DNA of 64,000 bases from Bradysia coprophila (Eukaryota; Arthropoda; Insecta; Diptera; Sciaridae). Below the pieces are notes generated by a model. That model worked only from the letters and a program-made list of their open reading frames with translations. It was not told where the DNA came from and ran no database searches. Each line of letters opens with the position of its first letter. Within the stretch, counting starts at the first letter, position 1. The position numbers and the translations under genes are program-made. Positions 45,150-64,000 of the stretch are shown piece by piece. The DNA lies in assembly GCF_014529535.1 (NCBI RefSeq), contig NW_023503807.1:248001-312000 (forward strand). Reading direction: 5' to 3'.

Positions 45150-47500
45150 TTAAGTACTGAACTTTTCGGTCCACACATTTTTTATTTCCTGCGCATAACT
45201 CTCTGACAAACCTTTCAAATAAAGTAAGAAATCAAGCGAAATATTCTTAGCATTACCATACTGATCGTAAGTGATGCCTTTGACATTGTCCAAATCAACA
45301 TAGTTACTAATATAATCTAGGGAACTGGACGAAATATCGGCTATTGGCAAAGGTTTTTCGTGGTACTGATAAAGTCCTAAATTGTAAATTGTAGATTATT
45401 GTAATTAGTTTTCACGCTTCGATGCTATAAGCCGAATGAATTTTTTTTTCTACTCACCAGTTAAAAGCAGCAACGGCAAAAGTAGTAACAACATTAGTAG
45501 TAAACGCTTCTTATTGTGATTCTCTGTATTTGATGACTGTAAGAAACACGAATCCCAAAATTGAATAGACGCAATAATTATGTAAATACGTCCAAACGTT
45601 GACAAAACCGCGGACTTCAATGTCGACATCGTTTTGGAAGACAGACCTGTTACATAAACAGAATTATCATTCAATTCCGTTCGATTAGACCTACTTCGAG
45701 CAACGTGTGTGCAAATTATGTGTACTTTATGTACTACGCCGCTAGTGTGTCATTGTCATTTAGACAATCTTGTGAGATTCGTGTTGTTGGTAGTATCAGT
45801 CCCTCAAAAGGCCACGAAACCTTTGCTATATTGTTACATTATCCGATACGAAAAACATTTGTTCTGCGACGTTTAATTTTGAGCGGTTGGAGTTGCTCCA
45901 ACGATCGTACCAAAAGGACACGTAATTTGCACACGCGTTAGTTAATATTCCACACGCGAATACCAGACCTTTGTTTTCATACAAATGTGCACGACGCACA
46001 TTTCCGTAATTTTCTTCACTGGTGAATATACAGCAAATTTTGTTGAAGGTGGACAAAATGGTCATGATTATGGCTGTGAAAAATTGTCGAAAGATTGACG
46101 GTCTCTTCTCGCTCTCTCGATGAATGTACGTTGGATGATAATCAAACTCATCTAAATCAACGTCATTGTAATTGGACTGATAACGGGATCGAGTAGCCGA
46201 CATGTGGGTAGGATTTTTCGATGCCATTTCTTTGATACGATCTAGATGGTGATCAAGGCCTCGTCGTGACATGTTTGGCATTGCTATGACGCCCGGTTTG
46301 ATTTCTCTTCGAAATGGGGAATAGGTGGACGAGTAAACATAATCCGTTTTTGGATATTTCCTGTAAAATAAAAGTCTTATTTCAATTCTTGTACGCATTT
46401 CCGTTCATCTCATTGCAACGTCTAGAATGTTAAAGGAGAGTCTATGTTATCAGTTGAATTACAACTTGTCTTGGTTTCAAACTTTTAACATTTCCCGCAT
46501 TTAATAAAAATCTTAAGGTTAATTGAATAGACAAGCTTACAAGAAGTTAAATTTTTAACGATTACAATCCAATTGATGTTAACAACGCACTTCAAGCAAA
46601 AGTCCTCCGATTGATCTGTCACCTGTCAATGTGAATAGTTTTTTGTATGAAGTTACCATTTAATATTTTCAGAGGTGAGAGTCTGGTACGATGAACAGTC
46701 GAATTTTTATTTCTAAAAGTTCAGTGAAATATACACTGTCCTGTTTCAGGACTTTATTTAGTGTACCACTAATGCTTGAAGTGCGTTGATGTTACCATTC
46801 GAATGTAACGAAGTTCATTCTTAAAGCTTTAGTCTTAAAAGCGATAACAAAAACGTACTTCCAATACTCTCCAGCTTCCTTGTATTCCTTATATGCCAGA
46901 TGATCATTCAAATTTACATTTTCCAACATTTTCGTTAGATCTTTGCTGTTGTTCAGTGAATTACGCTCGGGCGTAGAAAATTTTGTGCCAAGTAAGTCCA
47001 CATGTGCACTGTTTACAATATTATCTTTAACTTCTGTTCCACTGTTGAGAATGCGCTTCGCCTTAAGTGTTGTTCGCTGACTACTTTGGTTTGATTTTGT
47101 TTGAACTTTTGTCGTTGTTAATTCAGGTACCGTCGATGGTGTGGATGCTTGATTTAAATTTCGCTTGTTATGGATTAGCGCAGCATTGTTCGATTCTACA
47201 GAAACGACAGTTCTCGTTTGGGTAATGCTGCTTGTTCCATGATTTATACCTAGCCACTCTGGTTCTTCCGTGATAGTTCTAGTTAGAGAAAAAAATTCTT
47301 TAATAGTTGATATATTGTGCAATGAACTGAAATTGTCCGCATGAATATGCTTACGTCACTGTAGGACTCTTTTTAGAAGAACCATGAACGTGACCTACTT
47401 CATTACAATTTTCACCATCACATTGTGAACGTAAGTGAAATGGAGTTTTGGATCTTTCCCTGGATCTGTTCCGCAATTCAGGCGCTAACTGTTCGCTCAT
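45150..47500 (-). CDS. Single-pass membrane protein, SUN/klaroid-like N-terminal region, no SUN domain
   Basis: Five exons (47500-47355, 47278-46859, 46360-45838, 45536-45458, 45376-45150) join to exactly 464 aa. The N-terminal 360 residues are polar; segments such as AYKEYKEAGEYW, KYPKTDYVYS and GVIAMPNMSRRGLDHHL resemble, from memory, the nucleoplasmic part of insect SUN proteins such as klaroid, which anchor the LINC complex at the inner nuclear membrane. A weaker hydrophobic helix is RQFFTAIIMTILSTF. The clear membrane segment is LLLMLLLLLPLLLLTG (about residues 374-389), preceded by Lys/Arg, followed by only about 75 residues. No SUN domain follows. The stop lies beside a MITE and then a foldback element, so C-terminal loss by insertion is possible; alternatively this is a different short membrane protein. 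Confidence 0.6.
46580..46792. mobile_element. MITE with CACTTCAAGCA inverted termini, copy 2
   Basis: AACAACGCACTTCAAGCA (about 46581) and TGCTTGAAGTGCGTTGATGT (46773-46792) form the ends. It sits in the 46361-46858 intron of the membrane-protein gene. Related to 8045-8330. Confidence 0.6.
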
Positions 47501-48490
47501 ATCTAATAATAAACTAAAAAAAATAACATTTTAAAACAACAAACCAGTTTCAAAACCTTCTAGATAACGAAAAGTCAACATGCAAAAGTTATGATTTTGT
47601 CACCTATTCAATATCAACATTATGTATGTGTAAATATTTAATCTAGTTGAAAAAAGATAGAACAGCGTAAATGACATCATCTAATCGTATAAATATTTTC
47701 TTTTTTCAATTTTATACGTCACCGATTTCAACATCTATACATAAAAGTGAAGTATTAACAGGCGGTCTAATTTAAATTATTCATTAATTATTTCGGACTT
47801 ATACATTTTTATTCAGGAGAATCTTCTTCACGTGTTGTGTTAAAATACGAAAACACATGAAATTCTGCGCCGAGAGTTTTTTATGAGCAGAAATATACAG
47901 CTTGCAAACAGTATACATGACCACTCTTTATCTGTTCGCTGTGGATTAATTGTCCATTCTCTTTACGTAACATTTCGCGTATAAAATGTTGTACATCCAC
48001 TCAATCCCACGTGTGTGAATTTGTAACCTTGAAAATTAATTTTACTTAGTGATACTTATTTATGTAAGCATTACCTCGCCTCGCGGCGAATTCACACTGT
48101 AAATTTCGCTCCATGTGATGTAAATATCTATTGGTAGTTTAGTAACGGTCTGCCAAAAAAAGCTGATTGCCCTGAAGATGCTATTAAATGTTGGCAAAAT
48201 ATCGGCATGAAAAACGTGTTTTTTGAATTGTGACCAGAAAATTGAGTAATGTCCGTAGAATTTCATTTCATTTATTTCAGTTTAAATTCAATTATAAATA
48301 CAAAAAACATCTGCGTAGCTCTAGTGTGACGAAGTCAATTCGAAAGAGCTACGAATTTCAGAGATTAATTTAGCAGAAATAGAATTATCCATGATATGAG
48401 AAAAAAAAATTAAATTGAAACGAAAATGGACAATTTAAAATTAATTGGTTTTGCGAGAGCGCTAAAATAATGATGTAGGCAGGTTTGCCT
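47501..48490. other. Upstream region of the membrane-protein gene
   Basis: AT-rich, presumably containing that gene's promoter. A 68-codon minus-strand ORF at 48060-48266 has no recognisable features and is not called. Confidence 0.4.
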
Positions 48491-48599
48491 AGTGAAAATA
48501 AAAGTCTTAAAAGGTTCAAAAGTTCGAAACACGTATACTCACGGCCTCTGTTATTTTTTAATAAGTGAGGTATTGGTTTTTCGAACTTTTATTTTCACT
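48491..48599. mobile_element. Short palindromic element
   Basis: AGTGAAAATAAAAGTC..GTTCGAA on the left pairs with TTCGAACTTTTATTTTCACT on the right. About 109 bp. Confidence 0.6.
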
Positions 48600-49638
48600 C
48601 GATTCGTGGTCGGCTGATAGATGAAAACGAAATCCTGCGATCTACACCATTCGCACAAATTCGTCTTTTATTTCCTCTTTTCGTACCAACTTTCCTGCCC
48701 GGTGGCGGATATTTTTTTCACTGTGGACACCACTAGCACATTACTACCATCCCAGATTCTCATTTTGTTTGGTTTTGGTCTCGGTGACTCTAATGCTACG
48801 CTTGAACTTTTGTCTATTTTTCTAGCCACAAGATTTTGTCCAAAAATTCATGTCAACGTGAAATGTGGGGGTGGCTAACGACATGCAATTTTTATACGAC
48901 ATTCGATGAAAGAGATAGAGAGATTGTAATTTTCACTTAAATAACTATTATAAGTGGACATAAAACTTATAATTTATAATTAAACTGCTCATTCATTTTG
49001 TACAGCATTTTGCATTAACTTACAAGTTCCAATCGCAATCGGTCTAATATAATAAATATAAGTAAATATACGTAAATAACACAGAGTATACACGATTTGC
49101 GTTGTTTATTTATTTAACTACCTAAAATAGACGCTATTCGAACTTTTACCTTAATATTGATCAATGACGTAATCGTGTAAAATTAAAGCAAACATTCACC
49201 GATTAATTTCCATAAATTCCACAGTTAAAACTTGTTACAGTATAAACAAAATGATGAACTAAACTAGCGCTTTATTCAATCGAAACCTTCTCAATGTGTG
49301 AATTTAACTAAATAATTGCGTGTTGTCTAAATTATTTAAATAGTACTAGATTCCAGAAAGCAGTGTTACCGTCTAAAAATTAGTTCCAAAGGCCAGGTTA
49401 TCAAAAAAAAACGTGTAGAATTAAATGTCAACAGATTAACGTTGGTTAGCTTTAGTTTGCACATTATCGATAGATCATCTTTAAGTTACGATACTTTCAG
49501 ACGTAACCTCACTTAAGTTTCGTTAAATGCTTGGTTCATTCATTCATTTGTATGAGATTTTCTTAACGTGGATCCCATTTCAAACGGCCTTGAAGATGAT
49601 CTTTACTGTCATTAGTTTCGCTAATCGAAGAGATCTAT
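48600..49638. other. AT-rich intergenic region, nothing recognised
   Basis: No gene or convincing repeat found; a few short ORFs without features. Confidence 0.35.
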
Positions 49639-49897
49639 CAAGGTTCTGAAAAAACAGGTTAGTACACTTACGAAGGTGGATGAATCACAAATTTTGACAA
49701 TTTAGACATGTTTTGTTAAACATACTCATTAGATATTATGTGAAAATTAAACTTGAAGAAGAAGAAATGTTATTATCAAGTTGACATTTTACACAATCTA
49801 TAATGAGTGTGTACAACAAAACATGTTTAATTTGTCAAAATCGTTCCACCGCCTTCGTGATTAACTCAGGGTCTTAACCTGTTCTTTCAGAACCTTG
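49639..49897. mobile_element. Palindromic MITE, AGGTTCTGAAA termini
   Basis: CAAGGTTCTGAAAAAACAGG..ACGAAGGTGGATGA..CATGTTTTGTT is mirrored by AACAAAACATGTTTAATTTG..CCACCGCCTTCGTG..CAGAACCTTGG. Stems of about 110 bp with interruptions; length about 259 bp. Confidence 0.7.
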
Positions 49898-50044
49898 GTT
49901 TACACATCGTGTTTTAAAAATAACAATGATAACTGTTCTTCCTTTCCATTGTTGTTATAGCATAAATGGTGAGTAAACGGAGTGTGGCGCATTTCGTGCT
50001 TAAGGTTACGCCTCCGTGACAACATGACGTCAAAAGTCAAATAT

Positions 50045-50645
50045 AACGAAAATTCACGTCGTAAGTGCGCCTCAGAATTTGAATTTTAAGTGAAAAGAAT
50101 GAATAAAAAAATGAACCGAAATAGTATCGAGCGGAGCAAGTAAGTAAATTTCGGACGTGTGCTAAAAAATGACTTTTCTGTCGAGGAACAACCTACGTTT
50201 TGTGCACAGGACAACTGAAATAGACAAATACCCAAATAAATCAATAAATCCCTTCGGGAAATAATCAAGTGGTCTTCCACAACTCGTGCGTGATTTATAT
50301 GAAATTTTAAATATTCTCGCCATAGATCGTCAAAAGTATACATTTCAATGCTACCGCAGTTGTCCGGTGCACAATAATTTTTTACGTCACAAGGACAAGC
50401 TTCCTTGTATGAGAATGGGGTGATTTTACGCGGCTTTAGATGGACCTTGGCACGTTCCATTTTGAATTCACGCCGTAAGTGTGCCTTAAATTTGAATTTT
50501 AAGTGAACGATTCGATGAAAAAGTGAACCAAAAAATACATTTCAACGCTTCATTGTATGAAAATGACGCTACGTTAGAAAGACCTCCGCATTTTCCATTT
50601 TGAATTTCGAACGCACTTACGGCGTGAATTAGTAGCGCACTTACG
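50045..50645. repeat. Repeat block with internal minus-strand ORF
   Basis: CACGTCGTAAGTGCGCCTCA (50056) and CACGCCGTAAGTGTGCCTTA (50468) are direct copies followed by TTTGAATTTTAAGTGAA. The inverse, CGCACTTACGGCGTGAATT, is at about 50611. A 124-codon minus-strand ORF (50460-50086) lies between, with a Cys-rich patch (CPCDVKNYCAPDNCG) and IISRRDLLIYLGI. I do not recognise it, and because it overlaps repeat ends it could be transposon-derived or a captured exon. Confidence 0.5.
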
Positions 50646-50846
50646 GGATTATTAATCTTAAGCTGTACTTATCAAGGCGAGCAAGAAACACATCTTGTTA
50701 GAGCCCAAAATGAAAGTCGTAATAATAATATAAAAATAACCAAGGTAAGCCATGTAAACTTTGGGAAGATCACGCTCAAAAGTTTATTTGTTCACAGAAA
50801 TTTTATGACTGACCCACCACACTTGACCATAAAATGTCATATTTCA

Positions 50847-51015
50847 CAATGAATGTCAACAAGGTATGGTTGAATGTCAAACTTTGTATGAAGCGGAGGA
50901 CATAGCGATTTCATATAAACAAACTCACCTCTCATGTAAGGTGAGTTTGTTTATATGAAATCGCCATGTCCTCCGATTTGTATGAACAGACCATACCTGA
51001 TTTGTACATTCATTG
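50847..51015. mobile_element. hAT-type MITE, GGTATGGT family, with 8-bp target duplication
   Basis: Ends CAATGAATGT and ACATTCATTG, flanked by identical ATATTTCA at 50839-50846 and 51016-51023. Inner stem GGAGGACATAGCGATTTCAT..ACAAACTCACCT is mirrored almost exactly. Same family as 7849-7974. Confidence 0.85.
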
Positions 51016-51507
51016 ATATTTCATACAAAAATTCACCTAACGTGATGATTATCGTTGCCGTAATGATGTTCTTGTTTTCTTGTATATGTCACTTGGCGTT
51101 CGTTTGAGGGAAAACCGGCTACACGCGTCACAATTGGTTCAATTTGTATAACTTTTAACGTACTTTAATTACTTGATTATTTCATTTTGATCCCTTTTGA
51201 ATGGAAATTAAGAACAACAATTATAGTCAAATTTTATCGGGTAGCATAATCATTTTGAATTTGATCGTTTTGCCAAAATTAATATGCTGCACGCTACACC
51301 ATTGCAGTGCATACAAGAAAATCTAACTTGACAAAACAAAATTCTCTATAATTTGAAAAACATTTGAAGCGTTTTAGAAGTGTCATTGCCGTGGCGAAAA
51401 TTAATTTAAGTTGGCTGTGGATACGAACATAGCCTAAATTTGACTAAAAAAAATTCATTCCACTTCATTTTATCTCGTTTGCTTATCATGATCGGTTGAA
51501 TAATATA

Positions 51508-60622
<9,115 letters not shown>

Positions 60623-60748
60623 TTTTGCAATTCAACCAAAAAACACAAAATAGAGTTTTAGATTTTTTCTTGTTGATTTTCGTGCATTTCGCCCATTCTG
60701 GGGAAGCATTTTAATTTTTTTTAGTAAGTCTTATTTCAGGACTTTATT

Positions 60749-60754
60749 AATAAA
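60749..60754 (+). terminator. Candidate poly(A) signal of the aminopeptidase gene
   Basis: AATAAA 127 bp after the stop codon, within a T-rich 3' region. Confidence 0.55.
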
Positions 60755-61761
60755 ATTTACAATTTTTGTTTAGAAAGGAGGTAATAAACCTCATTTTAAT
60801 GGTTAAATAATTTGAGCCAATTTCGCTTTGTTTTTGAATTAAATTTTTTTCTCAGTATTCGCTCATTTTATTTTTTTTTACGTTGAATTTAATATTCCGT
60901 TCATAAATGGCATAGCACTATTAGAGGATGTTCAAGCAACCCTTGTTTTGCCTTTATCGACTCTATTTGTGGTGCATGAACCATGAAATGAAGAAAAAAA
61001 TCTTTCACAAAAAGCTTTCATTACAACTGACATAGAGATTGATCAATGCAGCACAAAATGAATATGCAGTTTTTGCTAGCTGAAATAAACTAAAAATGCA
61101 TCGAAACCGGTCGGTAGAGGAAGACAAAGAACTTCCCGAAGCCTCCAATCGACAAAAAAATCCATATTTGCGATTGCCTCATCACAACAATCAAATAATT
61201 CGGTTCGAGAAATGAAAAGTCTTCCCAACTGGTACAGTACATTTTCTCCGGAAGCTGATCAGCCTACAAAGAGATTGGGAACGATTTTACTTACCCTTTG
61301 ATTTCTGAATCGATAGCTTAGTACCTTTTTAGTTAATAGAGATCGCTCAAGTAACAATACATAAACACTTGAGCAACAGTCGACATGGCTGCAAATAACA
61401 TGGCTGCACATAAAAAGAAAAAGTTGGTAGACGAAATTGCCGATTAAAAGGCGATTTATTAAATAGCGTAAAATTAAATTGACGGGTCGTTGCGATTGAA
61501 CGCTAAGTAGTGGACGAACATTATGGTTATATACGCAGGAAGTATAGTCTGTAGAGGATTCTGAAAATGAAATTATGGTTACTTGCTGTTGAACAAGAAA
61601 AGGTGTCATTAGCGGCGAGATCTATTTAAGACCTAGTATATAATAAAGTGTCGTTTCTGCATCAGTTATGGCAATCGATCCAAATTTTATTTAACTCGTC
61701 ACTTTAATACTTTTCCACAAATCATTTCTCGATCCATCGAAAGCAGCAATTATTAGTACAT
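60755..61761. other. Intergenic, nothing recognised
   Basis: AT-rich sequence with no gene-like ORF. The minus-strand ORF 61609-61259 shows no family features. Confidence 0.35.
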
Positions 61762-61953
61762 TACGTCCGAGGTTCCAAATTTTTATTTTGACGAGTGGGT
61801 ACGTTATGGCCCGACCCGAAGGGGAGAGCTGTATTCCCACTCGTCAAAATAAAAAATTTGAATCTCGTACGTACAGTGCTTTACGTGCTTCTGGTCGGTA
61901 AATGCGAAAAATGTACTCAAAGAATTGCATTTACCGACCAGAAGCACGTAACA
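61762..61953. mobile_element. Pair of adjacent palindromes
   Basis: First palindrome about 61762-61872: CCAAATTTTTATTTTGACGA and TCGTCAAAATAAAAAATTTG around GTTATGGCCCGACCC. Second about 61882-61953: TTACGTGCTTCTGGTCGGTA and TACCGACCAGAAGCACGTAA. Stem lengths about 35 and 27 bp. Confidence 0.65.
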
Positions 61954-63262
61954 TTCCTTACTCATGAATATCAAATCACTATTTTCACAACCAACAGCGG
62001 TCGCTGACAATATAACAATAATGCAAGTGGAGCAAAAATTTATATCTCGCTCGTAAATCGCTTCAGCTGATACGAACTTATTGCTGACTATTGATAAAAA
62101 TTGGTATCCCATCATGATGAACACTCTGTACTGACGGGATGCCATTTTAAGCGAAACATTCCCATTCCAATGATTTGGAAAAATCTCGGGGACAAAGCTA
62201 TCATTTCGTCGTATGCATGCGTTCACGATGACGAACAGTTTCTTACTAAATAAATTTTATTTCATTGTTTCTGTTGAAAGAATCTATTGAATGTTATTCC
62301 AGATCGCGGTACCACTTTGTTTGGAAAATCCACCAAAATTTTCTTTAAACATTTTCCCAAAAATTACTTTGTAGGTTTTTCACAGGCAATTGAGCTTGAA
62401 AGCAATCAACAGAAGATTAACTTATCGAAAGGAAAATTGTGTCAACATTTTCTATATTTGATGCCCAATTAAGTAAACTTTATTTCGTGGAATTTTCCTG
62501 AGTTTCATTTAACTACATCAAAGATCTCTAAATGCGCTGTCAATATTTATTATTCATTTCATTTATTTGTTAAATCGGTTCCATTCTAGTTACTGATTGA
62601 GAATCAGTTCTCCCACTCAATGAACTTTAGAAAGATTTCCTGCGAACAGAGATGCTAACCATCCCGTCATCGGAAAACGTGACGTTTTAACTTAGGATCA
62701 GGAAACCGGTTTTCTGTAAATGGAAAGCACTATGTAATCAACTGAAGTATTGAATAAAACAAATATTTTAGACATGTTAAGTTTACTGATTTTTTAAACT
62801 AAAAATGTTATTTCTAAGAGTGGGAGAAAATAAAGAAGTCTCAGTAAAGAATACAGTAGAATTGATTTATCAGAAACGCGGGAACACACCACTTCTGTGA
62901 ATTTTTGTTTGAAATCCCTAATTTTATCTTCAAGTGTGATACCCGCGTATCTGTATCTGCGTGGGTTTCCCAAAGTTTACAGTCTTTGAAAACCTTTTCT
63001 ATAAAAACATTATGAGTATATAGCAAAAGTACTAGATTCGTAATGTTTGGTTCAACTTTTACTCAGAAAATCAGCCAAAAGCAATTTAATATTTGGTGTT
63101 CCAATCCTATATTATGACCATATTATCATTGATTTTATTCGAATTGAATCAAAATATAAAAAAAATTCTTGGGTTAAAATAGTCAACGTAGGTGAGCCTT
63201 TCTAGAGAGGAAAATTTGTTTGTTTGTCAGATTTATGTGATTTAACCTTATGCGAACGGCAT
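61954..63262. other. Intergenic, nothing recognised
   Basis: No gene or clear repeat found on either strand. Confidence 0.35.
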
Positions 63263-63420
63263 CCAGTGGCGGATTATGCCATGGGCAATTCGGGACTTTG
63301 TCCTGGGCGCTGGAAAAATTGGGGCGCTGGAAAAAATTATGAGCCAAAAAATGACTCTAAAATTACATAGGAAAATTTGAAATCGAAAATATCGCGCCAA
63401 ATTTAGATCACTCTAGAGTG
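63263..63420 (+). mobile_element. Possible hAT transposon end
   Basis: CAGTGGCGGATTATGCCATG followed by GGGCGCTGG repeats resembles the common insect hAT terminus CAGTGGCG. No matching inverse end was located, so it is at best a truncated piece. Confidence 0.35.
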
Positions 63421-63884
63421 ATTTCGTTATCAATATTTTAATGAAATTTAAACTTTTTATAGCCATGGCAGTATGGGCAGTATGTCACCTAAATTTTTAC
63501 AAATTCTTCCAAGTCTCATTTTTATGTTGTATATTTTGTATTTATATACTCTCAAGTAATATTGACAAAGTCGGGCTTTAAAAAGCCTGGCGCAAAACTT
63601 GAGCCCAAAAAATTCACTTTAAAGGTGTTTTGGCTAAAACCATAAAAATACAAACTTTTTTCAACAAAAGCAGAAGATCTGTCGATTTTTTTATCATGAA
63701 CACATACCCTAATATTTTAATACTATCACCCATCAATTTTTTATTCTGAGTTGATATAAGCTTGTCCTGCAAATTCAGGTGAAAATCTACGAGTTTCTGA
63801 AAGTATATATATGTGTCGAAGGTCACCAAAAAATACTTTATGTACTTCAGTGCGTATTTTATTGCTTCCGTACATAAAATCTTG

Positions 63885-63998
63885 TTGCTAACTCGTGCCT
63901 ATTTTGCGCATACGATGTGTTGTCAACCTCGGCTTCGCCTCGGATTGACAACTTTCACATCTATTGCGCAAAATTTCCATTTACGCAATAGTTAGCAA
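63885..63998. mobile_element. Short MITE at the right edge
   Basis: TTGCTAAC..GTTAGCAA termini with inner TTTTGCGCATACGATGTG and TTGTCAA..TTGACAA pairing with CACATCTATTGCGCAAAA around TCGGCTTCGCCTCGG. About 114 bp. Confidence 0.65.
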
Positions 63999-64000
63999 AA

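Noticed and set aside
45541-45655. Extra exon of the membrane-protein gene (45655-45598)
   Set aside because: Splice sites exist, but in the required phase the exon contains a stop; joining 45838 directly to 45536 keeps frame and closes the model to 465 codons.
48060-48266. 68-codon minus-strand ORF
   Set aside because: No domain or splice context; length is within chance expectation.

Overview
The window looks like AT-rich nuclear DNA of an insect, most probably a nematoceran (fungus-gnat- or midge-like) fly. The reasons are spliced genes with short introns (often 56-110 nt), GT-AG junctions that keep frame exactly, animal gene families, and very dense inverted-repeat transposons of several families. 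The species is an inference. There are no bacterial operons, CRISPR arrays or rRNA, and I recognised no tRNA.

Layout. (1) 1-5615, minus strand: a long ARMC9-like ciliary protein gene running off the left edge. (2) About 6742-9330, plus strand: ALKBH6, whose best first-exon candidate lies inside a retroposon-like insertion bounded by a perfect 14-bp target duplication. (3) 9331-29273: a repeat desert dominated by a 13.5-kb foldback-like element at about 11595-25127. Its two inverted arms carry mirrored tandem arrays (56-bp and 418-bp units) around a 2.4-kb spacer with its own 75-bp array. Secondary inverted repeats, a 145-bp array and an 8-bp microsatellite follow. (4) 29274-30341, plus: MOB1/mats, a Hippo pathway adaptor. 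(5) 30342-35876: more palindromic elements. (6) 35877-38992, minus: Nop56 (box C/D snoRNP core) and THOC7 (mRNA export). (7) 39616-41024: a hAT MITE with perfect 8-bp duplication, and a broken reverse-transcriptase-type ORF. (8) 41275-42891, plus: an unnamed four-exon gene sharing a motif with the ARMC9 tail. (9) 43010-45139: a foldback element and two MITEs. (10) 45150-47500, minus: a 464-aa single-pass membrane protein resembling the N-terminal half of an insect SUN-domain protein, with no SUN domain. (11) 51508-60622, plus: an M17 leucyl aminopeptidase with a 7.1-kb intron that contains a complete intronless COP1 gene on the same strand.

The genes are independent housekeeping or signalling loci and do not form one pathway. 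What unifies the window is its transposon landscape: at least four foldback structures and about a dozen MITEs, several inserted into introns or into each other. Exon models were built by hand from reading frame and splice signals; every complete model closes to a whole number of codons. The exact transposon superfamilies, the 5' ends of ALKBH6 and ARMC9, and the SUN-like call are the least certain points.
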